Origin: Yersinia rochesterensis
GTDB taxonomy: Bacteria > Pseudomonadota > Gammaproteobacteria > Enterobacterales > Enterobacteriaceae
DNA: 64,000 bases
Direction of reading: 5' to 3'
Assembly: GCF_003600645.1 (NCBI RefSeq)
Contig: NZ_CP032482.1
Coordinates: 2,728,001-2,792,000 of the forward strand
Positions 22,313 through 32,912 of this stretch are shown here, piece after piece. The notes beneath the pieces were generated by a model. It searched no databases and had not been told where the DNA came from. It saw only the letters and a program-made list of their open reading frames with translations. The position numbers and the translations under genes were made by a program. Numbering within the stretch: position 1 is the first letter of the stretch; each line of letters starts with the position of its first letter.

Positions 22313-23212
22313 GTGTATTCAGGATTATTGATCATTCTTTTGCCGTTAATTCTTGGTTATCTCATCCCACTTAGCCGCAAAACATTAATTCAATTGATCA
22401 ACCGCTTATTAAGCTGGATGGTCTACGTTATTTTATTCTTTATGGGTATCAGTCTGGCGTTTCTGGAAAACCTGAGTGCGAACCTATTGCTTATTTTCCA
22501 ATATGCTGGCGTCTTTTTCCTGTGTATTTTTTGTGCCAATTTACTGGCGTTATTTTTACTTGAACGCAAGACACCTTGGAAAAACACCCACCGCCAGGAA
22601 GTATTGCCATCGCGCCTGCATATGGCGCTGGAATCATTGAAATTATGTGGCGTAGTCATTGTCGGTTTTTTACTGGGATTGAGCCAATGGGAGTGGTTGC
22701 AATTTGCTGCGAAAGGCAGTGAATTGGCGCTGATCTTCTTACTTTTCTTAGTCGGAATTCAATTGCGTAACAGCGGTATGACACTACGCCAGATTGTATT
22801 GAACCGCCGTGGCGCAATTGTGGCCATTGTTGTGGCGTTTAGTGCATTGGCTGGCGGAATGCTCGCCGCAGTATTGATGGATTTGCCGATTAAGACCGGA
22901 CTGGCGATGGCGTCTGGTTTTGGCTGGTATTCATTATCAGGTATTTTATTGACTGATTCATTCGGCCCAGTAATTGGGAGTGCCGCATTCTTCAACGATT
23001 TAGCCCGTGAATTGGTGGCCATCATGCTGATTCCAACACTGGTGCGCAGTAGCCGCTCTAGCGCGTTGGGCTTATGCGGCGCGACCTCAATGGACTTCAC
23101 TCTGCCAGTTTTACAGCGCAGTGGTGGGCTAGAAATGGTGCCGGCAGCTATCGTACATGGTTTCTTACTGAGCTTGCTTGCGCCAATATTGATTGCTTTC
23201 TTCTCTTCCTAA
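22313..23212 (+). CDS. lysO: L-lysine exporter LysO (YbjE)
   Basis: 299-aa integral membrane protein with about eight hydrophobic helices, matching E. coli LysO/YbjE along its whole length (for example LCGATSMDFTLPVLQR). In E. coli it exports lysine and its toxic analogue and is controlled by ArgP. The start is a GTG at 22313 preceded by CAGGACGG; no ATG fits the family N-terminus (xSGLLIIL). The conserved acidic residues in the membrane needed for transport appear to be kept. It is divergent from ybjD. Confidence 0.95.
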   Translation: MYSGLLIILLPLILGYLIPLSRKTLIQLINRLLSWMVYVILFFMGISLAFLENLSANLLLIFQYAGVFFLCIFCANLLALFLLERKTPWKNTHRQEVLPSRLHMALESLKLCGVVIVGFLLGLSQWEWLQFAAKGSELALIFLLFLVGIQLRNSGMTLRQIVLNRRGAIVAIVVAFSALAGGMLAAVLMDLPIKTGLAMASGFGWYSLSGILLTDSFGPVIGSAAFFNDLARELVAIMLIPTLVRSSRSSALGLCGATSMDFTLPVLQRSGGLEMVPAAIVHGFLLSLLAPILIAFFSS

Positions 23213-23222
23213 TTCTTCTTGT

Positions 23223-23250
23223 ACGCAGTGAGCCACTGGGTTCACTGCGT
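23223..23250. repeat. Perfect 9-bp inverted repeat after lysO
   Basis: ACGCAGTGA, ten bases, TCACTGCGT, 10 bp downstream of the lysO stop. It is not followed by a T-tract, so it is a stem for 3'-end protection or Rho-assisted termination rather than a clear intrinsic terminator. Confidence 0.5.
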
Positions 23251-23295
23251 GATCCCCTGCAACAATAGTGAATAAATTCTCATTCGCAGCAAAAG

Positions 23296-23309
23296 TTGCG
23301 CCAAATCAA
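23296..23309 (+). promoter_or_regulatory. FNR-like site upstream of hcp
   Basis: TTGCG-N4-ATCAA matches the FNR consensus TTGAT-N4-ATCAA at 8 of 10 positions, with a perfect right half. It lies about 100 bp before the hcp start. Anaerobic FNR activation of hcp-hcr is established in E. coli. Confidence 0.5.
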
Positions 23310-23318
23310 AACAAGTTA

Positions 23319-23341
23319 AAGTTGCATTAAAAAAGCTGTTT
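23319..23341 (+). promoter_or_regulatory. NsrR-like site upstream of hcp
   Basis: AAGTTGCATTA, one base, AAAAGCTGTTT: two 11-bp halves arranged as in NsrR operators. A further half-site in the opposite orientation, AAATGCAACTTT, is at 23382-23393 next to the ribosome-binding site. hcp is the best conserved NsrR target in enterobacteria. The match is by eye and imperfect in the second half. Confidence 0.35.
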
Positions 23342-23409
23342 AAACACCTTGCTCACCTCTATGCTTTTAAACACGCATTACAAATGCAACTTTAAAAGGA
23401 AAAATAATT

Positions 23410-25062
23410 ATGTTCTGTGTGCAATGTGAACAAACCATCCGAACGCCGGTTGCTAATGGCTGCTCTTACGCGCAAGGGATGTGCGGAAAAACCGCCGAAA
23501 CTTCTGATTTACAAGACTTATTAGTCGCTGTATTGCAAGGCCTTTCCGCTTGGGCATTAACCGCCCGCGAGTTTGGCATTATTGATCATGAGATTGACAG
23601 CTTTGCACCCAGAGCCTTTTTCTCCACACTGACCAATGTGAACTTTGACTCAGACCGCATCGTCGGTTATGCCAAAGAAGCCATTCTATTGCGCCAATCA
23701 TTAGCTATCCGCTGCCGCCTCATTGACCACCAGATTGCGGTCGATCACCCGTTGGCCGAGCTGCAACTGGTATCCGACGACATCCCTGCCCTGCAACAAC
23801 AAGCGCAGCAGTTTGCTCTTAATACTGATAAAGCCGAGGTCGGTGATGATATTCATGGCCTGAGAATGTTGTGTTTGTATGGCCTAAAAGGGGCAGCGGC
23901 TTATATGGAACACGCCCATGTACTGGGCCAGTTTGATGAACAAATTTACGCGGATTATCATGCCTATATGGCTTGGTTGGGTACCCAACCGCGTGATGTC
24001 GATACCTTGCTGAATAACGCCATGGGTATTGGCAAAATGAACTTCAATGTCATGGCTATTTTGGATCACGGCGAAACTCAAGCTTACGGCGATCCGCAAC
24101 CAACTGCCGTTAATGTGCGCCCGGTAGCCGGTAAAGCTATCCTGATTTCTGGGCATGATCTCAAAGACTTACAAATGTTGCTGGAGCAGACTCAGGGAAC
24201 CGGCGTAAATATTTATACGCACGGCGAAATGCTGCCCGCCCATGGTTACCCAGAGTTAAAGCGCTACCCGCATCTGGTCGGTAACTACGGCAGTGGCTGG
24301 CAGAACCAGCAGACAGAGTTCGCCAAATTTCCCGGCCCAATCCTGATGACATCCAACTGTATCATTGACCCGAATGTGGGCAATTACGGCGACCGTATTT
24401 GGACCCGCAGTATTGTCGGCTGGCCGGGTGTTAATCACCTGGAAGGCGAGGATTTCGCCCCCGTGATTGAACAAGCGCTGGGCATGGCGGGGTTCCCATA
24501 CAATGAGCTGGAACATCTCATCACTGTTGGCTTTGGTCGCCAAACCTTGCTCAATGCCGCGGATACTGTCATTGACCTGGTTGCCACGAAAAAACTGCGC
24601 CATGTCTTTTTAGTCGGTGGTTGTGATGGTAGCCGCACAGAACGCAGCTATTTCACCGATTTTGCCCGCAGTGTTCCACAAGATTGCATCATCATGACTT
24701 TAGCTTGTGGGAAATATCGCTTTAATAAATTGGACTTCGGGACTTTAGAAGGGTTGCCGCGCCTGCTGGATGTTGGCCAATGCAATGATGCTTATTCGGC
24801 GATTATGCTGGCGGTTAAGTTGTCGGAAAAACTGGGTTGCACTGTCAATGACCTGCCTCTCAGCTTGGTGCTGTCATGGTTTGAACAAAAAGCCATTGTT
24901 ATTCTGCTGACCTTACTGTCATTGGGGGTGAAGAATATTTACACCGGCCCGACCGCGCCGGGCTTCTTGACCGACAACTTGATGGCAATTCTCTATGAGA
25001 AATTTGGTATGCGGCCAATTACTACCGTAGAACAAGATATGAATGCGATTTTAGGTCATTAA
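23410..25062 (+). CDS. hcp: Hydroxylamine reductase / hybrid-cluster protein
   Basis: 550-aa cytoplasmic iron-sulfur-oxygen protein, which in E. coli acts as a high-affinity NO reductase and promotes S-nitrosylation under anaerobiosis. The N-terminal Cys3-X2-Cys6-X11-Cys18-X6-Cys25 cluster motif is intact and is the enterobacterial [2Fe-2S] spacing. Hybrid-cluster ligands fall in the [19 protein letters not shown] and LACGKYRFN motifs. It has an AAGGA ribosome-binding site. It is followed 96 bp later by its reductase hcr, and probable FNR and NsrR sites lie upstream. Confidence 0.97.
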   Translation: MFCVQCEQTIRTPVANGCSYAQGMCGKTAETSDLQDLLVAVLQGLSAWALTAREFGIIDHEIDSFAPRAFFSTLTNVNFDSDRIVGYAKEAILLRQSLAIRCRLIDHQIAVDHPLAELQLVSDDIPALQQQAQQFALNTDKAEVGDDIHGLRMLCLYGLKGAAAYMEHAHVLGQFDEQIYADYHAYMAWLGTQPRDVDTLLNNAMGIGKMNFNVMAILDHGETQAYGDPQPTAVNVRPVAGKAILISGHDLKDLQMLLEQTQGTGVNIYTHGEMLPAHGYPELKRYPHLVGNYGSGWQNQQTEFAKFPGPILMTSNCIIDPNVGNYGDRIWTRSIVGWPGVNHLEGEDFAPVIEQALGMAGFPYNELEHLITVGFGRQTLLNAADTVIDLVATKKLRHVFLVGGCDGSRTERSYFTDFARSVPQDCIIMTLACGKYRFNKLDFGTLEGLPRLLDVGQCNDAYSAIMLAVKLSEKLGCTVNDLPLSLVLSWFEQKAIVILLTLLSLGVKNIYTGPTAPGFLTDNLMAILYEKFGMRPITTVEQDMNAILGH

Positions 25063-25158
25063 TTCACTGCCTTATGCCCGGCCAATGCGCTTTATTACCA
25101 CTGGCTGGGCATCAATCCTATTTTTACCAGAAATGACCTGATTTGTTGTGAGGCCCCG

Positions 25159-26181
25159 ATGACTGATTTTATCCCTACTGACTGCCCAACCGCCCTCTGC
25201 CCTAACCGCATGCAAGTTCACTCCATCGTGCAAGAAACCCCAGATGTTTGGAGCTTGCAGTTGATTAATCATGATTTTTACCCTTATTTGCCGGGGCAAT
25301 ATGCCTTGGTCAGCATTCGTAATAGTGATGAAACCCTGCGCGCTTATACACTTTCCTCCACACCTGGTTTAACGCCATTTATCCAAATCACTGTGCGCTG
25401 CATAACCGGTGGCGAAGGCTCACAATGGCTGACTCAGCAGGTCAAAAAGGGGGATTATCTGTGGCTTTCGGATGCTCAGGGCGAGTTTACCTGCGCCAAT
25501 TTTGATGATGACCACTACCTGATGCTTGCCGCTGGCTGCGGTGTTACGCCCGTGATGTCAATGTGCCGCTATCTATTGGCTCAGCGCCCTAAAGCCGATA
25601 TCCGCGTGATTTTTAATGTTCGTTCGCCAGCAGATGTCATTTTTGCAGATGCTTGGCAACAGTTGTTACAGCGCTATCCACAGCAATTACAACTAACATT
25701 GATGGCTGAATCAGGTGCAACGGAGGGATTTATTGCCGGACGAATTAATGCTCAGATCATGCAACAGGTCGCTCCAGATATTGCTCACCGCCGGGTGATG
25801 ACTTGCGGGCCTGCGCCTTATATGGATTGGATTGAGCAGTATTGCCGCGAACAAGCTGTTCCGAGTCACCATTTCCAGAGAGAGCAATTCCGACCCTCTG
25901 ATGAAGTTATCGATACCAGCAATGAACTGACGATGACTATCAGTCACCCACTTCGCAGTGTGAAAGTTCCCGTTGGCACTTCACTGTTATTTGCACTGGA
26001 ACAACACCAAGTGCCAGTGATGGCGGCTTGCCGTGCGGGGGTTTGTGGCTCGTGTAAAACCCGTATTTTGCACGGCGAATACACCACCACCAGCTCCATG
26101 ACCCTGACAACCGACGAGATTGCCCAAGGTTATGTTCTGGCTTGCAGTTGCCAGTTACACGGGAATATCCAACTGGCTTAA
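25159..26181 (+). CDS. hcr: NADH oxidoreductase Hcr (reductase for Hcp)
   Basis: 340-aa electron-transfer protein. The N-terminal ferredoxin-reductase FAD domain contains RAYTLSS, followed by an NAD domain with AAGCGVTPVMSM. The C-terminal plant-type [2Fe-2S] domain has the ligands C-X4-C-X2-C in CRAGVCGSC and a last Cys near the end. It passes electrons from NADH to Hcp. GTGAGG precedes the ATG. It is co-oriented with hcp and expected in the same operon. Confidence 0.96.
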   Translation: MTDFIPTDCPTALCPNRMQVHSIVQETPDVWSLQLINHDFYPYLPGQYALVSIRNSDETLRAYTLSSTPGLTPFIQITVRCITGGEGSQWLTQQVKKGDYLWLSDAQGEFTCANFDDDHYLMLAAGCGVTPVMSMCRYLLAQRPKADIRVIFNVRSPADVIFADAWQQLLQRYPQQLQLTLMAESGATEGFIAGRINAQIMQQVAPDIAHRRVMTCGPAPYMDWIEQYCREQAVPSHHFQREQFRPSDEVIDTSNELTMTISHPLRSVKVPVGTSLLFALEQHQVPVMAACRAGVCGSCKTRILHGEYTTTSSMTLTTDEIAQGYVLACSCQLHGNIQLA

Positions 26182-26291
26182 TAGAATTATTCTTGCTCTA
26201 TTCATGTTGCTAATAGGGCAGGAATCTTCAAACGCGCCATACTTTGACCTCATAGAATAATGACTCGCCATTAATCCTTGAGGGAACAACT

Positions 26292-28013
26292 ATGAAGCAA
26301 ACCGTGGCAACATTGGTCGCAAAAACGTTGGAACAAGCAGGAGTTAAGCGCATTTGGGGTGTTACCGGGGACTCACTCAATGGTCTGAGTGATAGCCTGC
26401 ATCGCATGGGAACTATCGAGTGGTTGGGAACTCGCCATGAAGAAGTTGCCGCCTTTGCAGCCGGCGCTGAAGCCCAGCTCACCGGGCAACTCGCGGTCTG
26501 CGCGGGGTCCTGTGGCCCGGGAAACTTACATCTGATTAATGGCTTATTTGATTGTCATCGCAATCATGTTCCTGTGCTGGCAATCGCCGCGCATATTCCC
26601 TCGAGTGAAATTGGCAGCGGATATTTTCAAGAAACCCATCCACAAGAACTGTTCCGCGAATGCAGCCATTACTGTGAATTGGTGTCGAATCCTGAACAAT
26701 TACCCCGCGTGTTAGAAATTGCCATGCGCAAAGCCATTCTTAACCGCGGTGTTTCCGTCATTGTGCTGCCGGGTGATGTCGCGCTCCAGCCCGCCCCAGA
26801 AGATGCCGCCGTGGTGTGGCAAACCCCTAAACTCCCGCTGGTTCAGCCACTTATGAGCGAGTTAAATATTCTGGCCGAGATTTTGAACAAAGCCAAAAAT
26901 ATCACGCTAATGTGCGGTAGTGGTTGCGCAGATGCCCATGATGAAGTGGTAAAACTGGCTGAAATGCTGCAAGCCCCGGTAGTACATGCCCTGCGGGGTA
27001 AAGAACATATTGAGTGGGACAATCCTTACAGTGTGGGCATGACCGGGCTGATTGGTTTCGCCTCCGGTTATCATGCCATGATGAATGCCGATACCTTGGT
27101 GCTACTGGGGACTCAATTCCCTTACCGCGCATTTTATCCCACCCATGCAAACATCATCCAGATTGATATCAACCCCGGCAGCATCGGCGCTCACTGCCCG
27201 GTCAATATGGCGCTGGTCGGGGATATCAAAACCACCCTCTGCGCACTGTTACCGCAATTAGACGCTAAAAGTGATAATACGTTTTTGACCAAAGCGCTTG
27301 AGCACTATCGTACCACCCGCAAAGATCTCGACGGGCTGGCAACCGCCAATGACAATCAGCCAATTCATCCACAATATCTGGCGCAACAAATCAGCCGCCA
27401 TGCCACCGATGACGCCATTTTTACCTGTGATGTTGGCACCCCGACCGTGTGGGCCGCTCGCTATCTGGAGATGAATGGAAAGCGCCGTTTGCTCGGCTCG
27501 TTTAACCACGGTTCGATGGCCAACGCCATGCCACAAGCTATCGGCGCACAAGCAACTGATTTGAATAGGCAAGTTGTGGCATTATGCGGAGACGGCGGTT
27601 TCACCATGTTAATGGGGGATTTCCTCACTCTGGCACAACTAAAATTGCCGGTGAAGATTGTGGTGTTTAATAATAGTGTGCTGGGCTTTGTCGCGATGGA
27701 AATGAAAGCCGGTGGCTATTTGACGGATGGTACCGACCTACATAATCCAGACTTTGCCGCTATCGCCAATGCGGCGGGTATTAAAGGCATTCGGGTAGAA
27801 AAAGCCTCCGAGCTGGATACCGCACTGGAAAGTGCTTTTGCCCACCCAGGGCCGGTCTTGCTAGATGTGGTCACTGCCAAGCAAGAGTTGTCGATGCCAC
27901 CACAAATCAAGTTTGAGCAAGCTAAAGGATTCAGCCTTTATATGCTTAGAGCTATAATTAACGGCCGAGGTGATGAAGTAGTAGAATTGGCGAAAACTAA
28001 CTGGCTGCGTTAA
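26292..28013 (+). CDS. poxB: Pyruvate dehydrogenase (quinone), PoxB
   Basis: 573-aa thiamine-diphosphate flavoenzyme that decarboxylates pyruvate to acetate and CO2 and passes electrons to ubiquinone at the membrane. The catalytic Glu lies in [15 protein letters not shown]. The ThDP-binding [12 protein letters not shown] motif and the C-terminal membrane-binding helix region ([17 protein letters not shown] end) are present. The length equals E. coli PoxB (572). The gene follows hcr as in E. coli. Its expression in E. coli is stationary-phase (RpoS); no promoter could be assigned here. Confidence 0.96.
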   Translation: MKQTVATLVAKTLEQAGVKRIWGVTGDSLNGLSDSLHRMGTIEWLGTRHEEVAAFAAGAEAQLTGQLAVCAGSCGPGNLHLINGLFDCHRNHVPVLAIAAHIPSSEIGSGYFQETHPQELFRECSHYCELVSNPEQLPRVLEIAMRKAILNRGVSVIVLPGDVALQPAPEDAAVVWQTPKLPLVQPLMSELNILAEILNKAKNITLMCGSGCADAHDEVVKLAEMLQAPVVHALRGKEHIEWDNPYSVGMTGLIGFASGYHAMMNADTLVLLGTQFPYRAFYPTHANIIQIDINPGSIGAHCPVNMALVGDIKTTLCALLPQLDAKSDNTFLTKALEHYRTTRKDLDGLATANDNQPIHPQYLAQQISRHATDDAIFTCDVGTPTVWAARYLEMNGKRRLLGSFNHGSMANAMPQAIGAQATDLNRQVVALCGDGGFTMLMGDFLTLAQLKLPVKIVVFNNSVLGFVAMEMKAGGYLTDGTDLHNPDFAAIANAAGIKGIRVEKASELDTALESAFAHPGPVLLDVVTAKQELSMPPQIKFEQAKGFSLYMLRAIINGRGDEVVELAKTNWLR

Positions 28014-28150
28014 TAACATACTGTTCATTCTGCCAAAAAACCTCAATCCCCTACTCCAGAGGCCGGTTTTATACCGGTCGCTGGGCAAATAATTCTTATG
28101 TTTTTCCCATTCAGTTAACAGTTTTTACATCATATACAGATAAAAATTAA

Positions 28151-28175
28151 GCAGCCGCATGGGGCTGTTTTATTT
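28151..28175 (+). terminator. Probable poxB terminator
   Basis: CAGCC, a six-base loop and GGCTG followed by TTTTATTT, 138 bp after the poxB stop and before the inserted methyltransferase gene. Confidence 0.55.
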
Positions 28176-28242
28176 AAATCCTCATTCATAATGTACGGCG
28201 TAAATTCACAATAAAATCGAATTTGTATTGGGGATAAATGAA

Positions 28243-29130
28243 ATGGCAAAATGCACCATGTCAGATTTCTCACCCTCGGCGGAGCTAATCTGCATACTTA
28301 GAGCAAAGTCTTACAGTGAGAAAAAAGAGGGATACAAGACGGATGACTATATCTCGCTATTAATTTCACACTCTTTGAACTCTTTTTTTGCAATGACACA
28401 AAAATCATTTTTGATGCCGGGCAATATTCTCTCGCTACAGATCCCTGCGGGCAGCTATGAATTTTTAATTAGCCGAATAAAATATATTGATGAATTCTTT
28501 CAATTACGTGCCAGTGAATTCTCCAACATTTTTATTCTGGGAGCCGGTTTTGATTCCAGGGCTATTCGCTTTCAAAACCAGCTACAGCAAAGCCGGGTTT
28601 ATGAGCTTGACCACCCCGTATCTCAGAGCAATAAAAAAGCAAAATTACAAGAACTTAGCATCCCAAGCCCATCGAACTTACATTATATTCCCATTGATTT
28701 TAATCAACAGAATTTGACCAATATCTTACAGGAACTGCCCATCAAAAAAGGAGAAAAAAGCCTATTTATCCTCGAGGGGCTAATTATGTATCTCTCGCCC
28801 AGCACGGTAGACAGTATTTTTTCAGCCATCGACATTTGCGCCCCCACGGGCAGTGAAATCATTTTCGATTATGTCTATTCTGATGTCCTCGCCGGAGAAA
28901 ACACTTCATATGGTTCGATAGAGGTTTTCGAGGGATTAAAAAATATTGGCGAGCACTGGATTTTTGGCATCGAAAAAGGGAGCTTGCCGATATTTCTCAA
29001 TAAATACCATATAAAGCTGTATGACGAAGCAGATGCCAACATTCTGGAACAGCATTTTTTCACTAATAAACAAGGGAAATCACTCGGGAAACTGAATAAA
29101 GCACTGGCCATTGCGCATGGAATTAAATGA
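28243..29130 (+). CDS. Class I SAM-dependent methyltransferase, LCM/TIGR00027-like family
   Basis: The ATG at 28243 (MAKCTMSDFS) with GGGG nine bases upstream gives 295 aa; an in-frame TTG five codons earlier is less likely. Motif I reads ILGAGFDSRAIRF (about residues 102-114). Motif II is an acidic YELDHP (about residues 127-132) and a later LEGLIMYLS (about 180-188) is the pattern of leucine-carboxyl-methyltransferase-like enzymes (PF04072). Polyketide and lipid O-methyltransferases share it, so the substrate is unknown. The gene is clearly more AT-rich than poxB and ltaE and sits between genes that are adjacent in E. coli, suggesting acquisition. No mobile-element ends were seen. Confidence 0.75.
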   Translation: MAKCTMSDFSPSAELICILRAKSYSEKKEGYKTDDYISLLISHSLNSFFAMTQKSFLMPGNILSLQIPAGSYEFLISRIKYIDEFFQLRASEFSNIFILGAGFDSRAIRFQNQLQQSRVYELDHPVSQSNKKAKLQELSIPSPSNLHYIPIDFNQQNLTNILQELPIKKGEKSLFILEGLIMYLSPSTVDSIFSAIDICAPTGSEIIFDYVYSDVLAGENTSYGSIEVFEGLKNIGEHWIFGIEKGSLPIFLNKYHIKLYDEADANILEQHFFTNKQGKSLGKLNKALAIAHGIK

Positions 29131-29207
29131 ATAATATATTCTTGGGCTTTTTTGTTTCACTATTCTCGCTATGATAAAGCCACTCTTTTCCAACCTGCGA
29201 GAAAACT

Positions 29208-30227
29208 ATGCTGATTGATTTACGCAGTGACACAGTCACGCAACCTGATATCGCGATGCGCAATACCATGGCCACTGCCAAAGTCGGCGATGATGTGTAC
29301 GGCGATGACCCGACGGTGAATGCTTTAGAGGCCCTGGCCGCCAAGTTATCCGGTAAAGAAGCCGCATTATTCCTGCCGACGGGTACACAAGCGAATCTGG
29401 TGGCACTATTAACTCACTGTCAGCGCGGCGAAGAGTATATCGTCGGCCAAAAAGCGCATAATTATCTGTATGAAGCCGGTGGTGCCGCAGTACTTGGCAG
29501 TATCCAGCCACAACCTATTGATGCAAATGATGACGGTACTTTGCCTCTGGATAAAGTCTTGGCGGCTATCAAGCCCGATGATATTCATTTTGCCCAAACC
29601 CGGCTGTTGAGTCTGGAAAATACCCACAGCGGCAAAGTCTTGCCACTGAGTTACTTGCAGCAAGCATGGGCATTGACCCGCGAGAAAAAACTGGCGTTAC
29701 ATATTGATGGTGCTCGTGTTTTTAATGCTGCTGTAGCGCTGAATGTCCCCCTGAGTGACATCACCCAATATTGCGACACCCTAACAATTTGTCTGTCAAA
29801 AGGGCTGGGAACCCCGGTTGGCTCACTGTTATGTGGCAGTGCGGAATACATTAAACGCGCGCGCCGTTGGCGTAAAATGACCGGCGGCGGCATGCGTCAG
29901 GCGGGCATTTTGGCCGCGGCCGGGTTGTATGCATTAGAGCATAATGTCGCCCGGTTAAAAGATGACCACGATAATGCCCTCTGGCTGGAGCAACAACTGC
30001 GCTCATTAGGTGTGCAGATAGTGGCTCCGGGGGCGCAAACGAATGTGCTGTATATTCAGCAATCTGTCGAGGCCGCCGCCAAACTTGGCCCTTGGATGCG
30101 CGAGCATGGCGTATTAATCAGTGCTGGGCCAATCACCAGAATGATTACTCACCTTAATATCAGCCGCAGTGACCTGGAAAAAGTGGTGGCGTTATGGCGT
30201 GAGTTTTTAACCGAGCAGCGCTCATGA
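29208..30227 (+). CDS. ltaE: Low-specificity L-threonine aldolase
   Basis: PLP enzyme that cleaves L-threonine and L-allo-threonine to glycine and acetaldehyde. It has 339 aa. The N-terminus [13 protein letters not shown] is the family signature, and the PLP-binding Lys lies in [14 protein letters not shown] (about residue 200). The stop codon overlaps the ybjT start (ATGA), indicating translational coupling. The order poxB-ltaE-ybjT is conserved apart from the inserted methyltransferase. Confidence 0.96.
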   Translation: MLIDLRSDTVTQPDIAMRNTMATAKVGDDVYGDDPTVNALEALAAKLSGKEAALFLPTGTQANLVALLTHCQRGEEYIVGQKAHNYLYEAGGAAVLGSIQPQPIDANDDGTLPLDKVLAAIKPDDIHFAQTRLLSLENTHSGKVLPLSYLQQAWALTREKKLALHIDGARVFNAAVALNVPLSDITQYCDTLTICLSKGLGTPVGSLLCGSAEYIKRARRWRKMTGGGMRQAGILAAAGLYALEHNVARLKDDHDNALWLEQQLRSLGVQIVAPGAQTNVLYIQQSVEAAAKLGPWMREHGVLISAGPITRMITHLNISRSDLEKVVALWREFLTEQRS

Positions 30228-31687
30228 CACCGCAACGGATATTGGTGCTGGGCGCCAGTGGCTATATTGGTCAACATCTGGTGCCAAGGCTAAGCCAACA
30301 AGGGCATGCCGTCACTGCCGCCGCGCGCCGTATCGAGTGGTTAAAAGAGCAACTCTGGCAGGAGGTCGAGTGCCGTTTTGTCGATCTTTACCAGCCCTCA
30401 ACTCTTCTCGCCGCGCTACAAGATATTGATGTTGTCTATTATCTGGTTCATGCCATGGGCGACGGGCAGGATTTGATTGAGCAGGAGCGCCTGGCAGCCA
30501 CCAATATGAAAGCGGCGCTCCAACAGAGCCCATCGGTAAAGCAGATCATTTACCTGAGTGCATTACAGCCGGATGATAACAGTTCCCCTCATCTGATTGC
30601 CCGCAAATTGACCGGTGACCTGCTGCGCCAAAGTGGTATTCCGGTGACCGAGCTGCGCGCCAGTATCATCGTCGGCCCCGGTTCTGCCGCCTTTGAAGTG
30701 ATGCGCGATATGGTTTATAACCTGCCGATTCTAACGCCACCGCGTTGGGTGCGCTCAAAATCATCCCCGGTCGCGCTGGAAAACTTGCTGATTTACTTAA
30801 CAGAATTACTCAATCATCCGTCAGCAGAAAACCGCATATTTGATGTCGCCGGGCCGGAATACATTAGCTATCAGACCATGTTTGAGCGGTTTATTGCTAT
30901 CAGTGGTAAACGGCGCTGGCTGATCCCTATTCCGCTCCCGACCCGCTTTATCTCAGTTTACTTCATCAATATGGTGACCTCAGTCCCGACACCGATTGCC
31001 AGTGCATTGATTGAGGGGCTGAATCACGATTTACCGGCTGATGGAGAAGCTTTGCAGGCGCTGATTCCCCAACAACTCATTAGTTTTGATGATGCTGTTA
31101 AAGAGACATTGCGCCGCGAGGATGAAGTGGTGGATTCGCCCGACTGGGGCTATGACCCCGAAGCTCGCGCCCGTTGGCGGCCGGGTTACGGTTTTTACCC
31201 CAAACAGGCGGGTTGCACACTCTATACCTCCGCCTCCAGCGAGGCGCTGTGGCATGTCGTCCAGCAAATTGGCGGTAAAGAAGGTTATTTCTATGGTAAT
31301 CCGCTCTGGAAAACCCGCGCCTGGATGGATGACCTGGCCGGTGGCGGTGTTGTTTATGGCCGCCCGGACAGAGAAACGCTGGAATTGGGTGACCTGATTG
31401 ATGGCTGGAAAGTTATCACCCTCAAGCCATTACGTCAGTTAGCCATGATGTTTGGGATGAAAGCACCGGGACTTGGGCGGCTTACTTTTACTATCAAGGA
31501 GTTAGGTGGGCGACGCAGCTTTGATGTCCGGGCATGGTGGCATCCGGCGGGCTTTAACGGATTACTGTATTGGTTTGTGATGATGCCGGCACACCTGTTT
31601 ATTTTTCGCGGTATGGCAAAACGCATTGCCACTTTGGCGGTGCAGTATGACCGTGAACAGCAATATGACCGCGAACAGCAAAAGTAA
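30224..31687 (+). CDS. ybjT: NAD(P)-binding DUF2867 protein YbjT
   Basis: 487-aa protein. The N-terminal Rossmann domain has the nucleotide motif [10 protein letters not shown] near residue 10 and is NmrA/SDR-like. The C-terminal half is DUF2867, with a hydrophobic segment close to the end that may touch the membrane. It overlaps ltaE by 4 bp. The very C-terminus carries a tandem duplication of YDREQQ (an 18-bp repeat), absent from E. coli YbjT (476 aa). The biochemical function is unknown; a reductase/epimerase-like role is inferred only from the fold. Confidence 0.92.
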   Translation: MTPQRILVLGASGYIGQHLVPRLSQQGHAVTAAARRIEWLKEQLWQEVECRFVDLYQPSTLLAALQDIDVVYYLVHAMGDGQDLIEQERLAATNMKAALQQSPSVKQIIYLSALQPDDNSSPHLIARKLTGDLLRQSGIPVTELRASIIVGPGSAAFEVMRDMVYNLPILTPPRWVRSKSSPVALENLLIYLTELLNHPSAENRIFDVAGPEYISYQTMFERFIAISGKRRWLIPIPLPTRFISVYFINMVTSVPTPIASALIEGLNHDLPADGEALQALIPQQLISFDDAVKETLRREDEVVDSPDWGYDPEARARWRPGYGFYPKQAGCTLYTSASSEALWHVVQQIGGKEGYFYGNPLWKTRAWMDDLAGGGVVYGRPDRETLELGDLIDGWKVITLKPLRQLAMMFGMKAPGLGRLTFTIKELGGRRSFDVRAWWHPAGFNGLLYWFVMMPAHLFIFRGMAKRIATLAVQYDREQQYDREQQK

Positions 31688-31689
31688 TT

Positions 31690-31770
31690 GTGGTGAATAA
31701 CGCTGCAAATTCAAGTAAGCAGGGGATTCTGATTGCATAGCGCTGCATTTCAAGAAAGAATGGCATCTTA
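31690..31770. repeat. Possible degenerate ERIC right-end fragments
   Basis: Two stretches, CGCTGCAAATTCAAG near 31701 and GCGCTGCATTTCAAG near 31742, resemble the right end of ERIC repeats (TGCAGCTTGAAG). There is no core GAGCTTAC. This is a decayed remnant at best. Confidence 0.25.
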
Positions 31771-31831
31771 TTTGCTGGACGAATGATTCAAAGTTCTAGC
31801 ATTCTGATTTTTGGTGGGAACCGAATTCGTT

Positions 31832-32839
31832 ATGAAGATATTGGTCACCGGTGCAACCTGTGGGTTAGGCCGAAATGCCGTTGAATATCTCCGTCGTCAG
31901 GGTATCAAAGTCATCGCCACCGGCAATAATCCGGCGATGGGCGCATTATTGACAAAAATAGGCGCTGAATTTATTCATGCCGACTTGACGAATCTGGTTT
32001 CCGCACAGGCGAAAGCCATGCTAGCCGGTGTCGATACACTGTGGCATTGCTCCAGTTTTACTTCGCCCTGGGGCACTGAGCAAACTTTTGAACTGGCCAA
32101 TGTCCGCGCGACACGCCGTTTGGGTGAATGGGCCGCCGCATATGGTGTGGAGAATTTCATTCATATTTCCTCACCCGCCATTTATTTCGATTATCATCAC
32201 CATCGAAATATTCAGGAAGACTTCCGCCCAGCCCGTTTTGCCAATGAGTTCGCCCGCAGCAAAGCCGCGGGAGAGGAAGTTATTCAGCAATTAGCGCGGT
32301 CTAATCCGCAAACCCATTTTACTATTTTGCGCCCGCAAGGCTTGTTCGGCCCTCACGATACCGTGATGCTACCGCGCCTACTACAGATGATTAAATATTA
32401 TGGCACCCTGCTATTGCCCCGTGGTGGTAATGCCTTGGTGGACATGACCTATCTGGAAAATGCAGTGCATGCCATGTGGCTGGCGACTCAAAGCCAGAAC
32501 ACACAGTCTGGTAGGGCCTATAATATTACTAATCAACAACCTCGCCCACTGCGCACCATCGTGCAACATCTGCTGGATGAGTTGGATATGCCCTGCCGTA
32601 TTCGCTCTGTGCCCTACCCAATGTTGGATATCATGGCCCGAGCGATGGAGAAACTGGGCAATAAAGCCGAAAAAGAGCCGATATTGACCCATTATGGCGT
32701 CGCTAAACTTAATTTTGACCTGACATTAGATACCCGCCGTGCAGAATTAGAATTAGGTTATCGCCCGCAGGTATCATTGGATGAAGGGATTATTCGCACA
32801 GCCCGTTGGTTGAAAGATCACGGTAAATTACGTGCCTGA
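31832..32839 (+). CDS. ybjS: NAD(P)-dependent epimerase/dehydratase family protein YbjS
   Basis: 335 aa from the ATG at 31832 ([13 protein letters not shown]), which aligns with E. coli YbjS. The frame is open from a TTG seven codons earlier. Extended SDR: the nucleotide-binding TGATCGLG is at the N-terminus and a catalytic-type Ser with YFDYHHH (Tyr-X3-His rather than Tyr-X3-Lys) follows. [10 protein letters not shown] is a later family motif. The substrate is unknown; sterol/sugar epimerase-like by family. In E. coli amiD and ybjQ follow; they are missing here and ybjP comes next. Confidence 0.92.
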   Translation: MKILVTGATCGLGRNAVEYLRRQGIKVIATGNNPAMGALLTKIGAEFIHADLTNLVSAQAKAMLAGVDTLWHCSSFTSPWGTEQTFELANVRATRRLGEWAAAYGVENFIHISSPAIYFDYHHHRNIQEDFRPARFANEFARSKAAGEEVIQQLARSNPQTHFTILRPQGLFGPHDTVMLPRLLQMIKYYGTLLLPRGGNALVDMTYLENAVHAMWLATQSQNTQSGRAYNITNQQPRPLRTIVQHLLDELDMPCRIRSVPYPMLDIMARAMEKLGNKAEKEPILTHYGVAKLNFDLTLDTRRAELELGYRPQVSLDEGIIRTARWLKDHGKLRA

Positions 32840-32912
32840 CCTGCACTCCACATTTTCTTTGGCTATAGGCTACAATCACTTTCATAATCGATTTTTCACT
32901 TAAGGTCATTAT

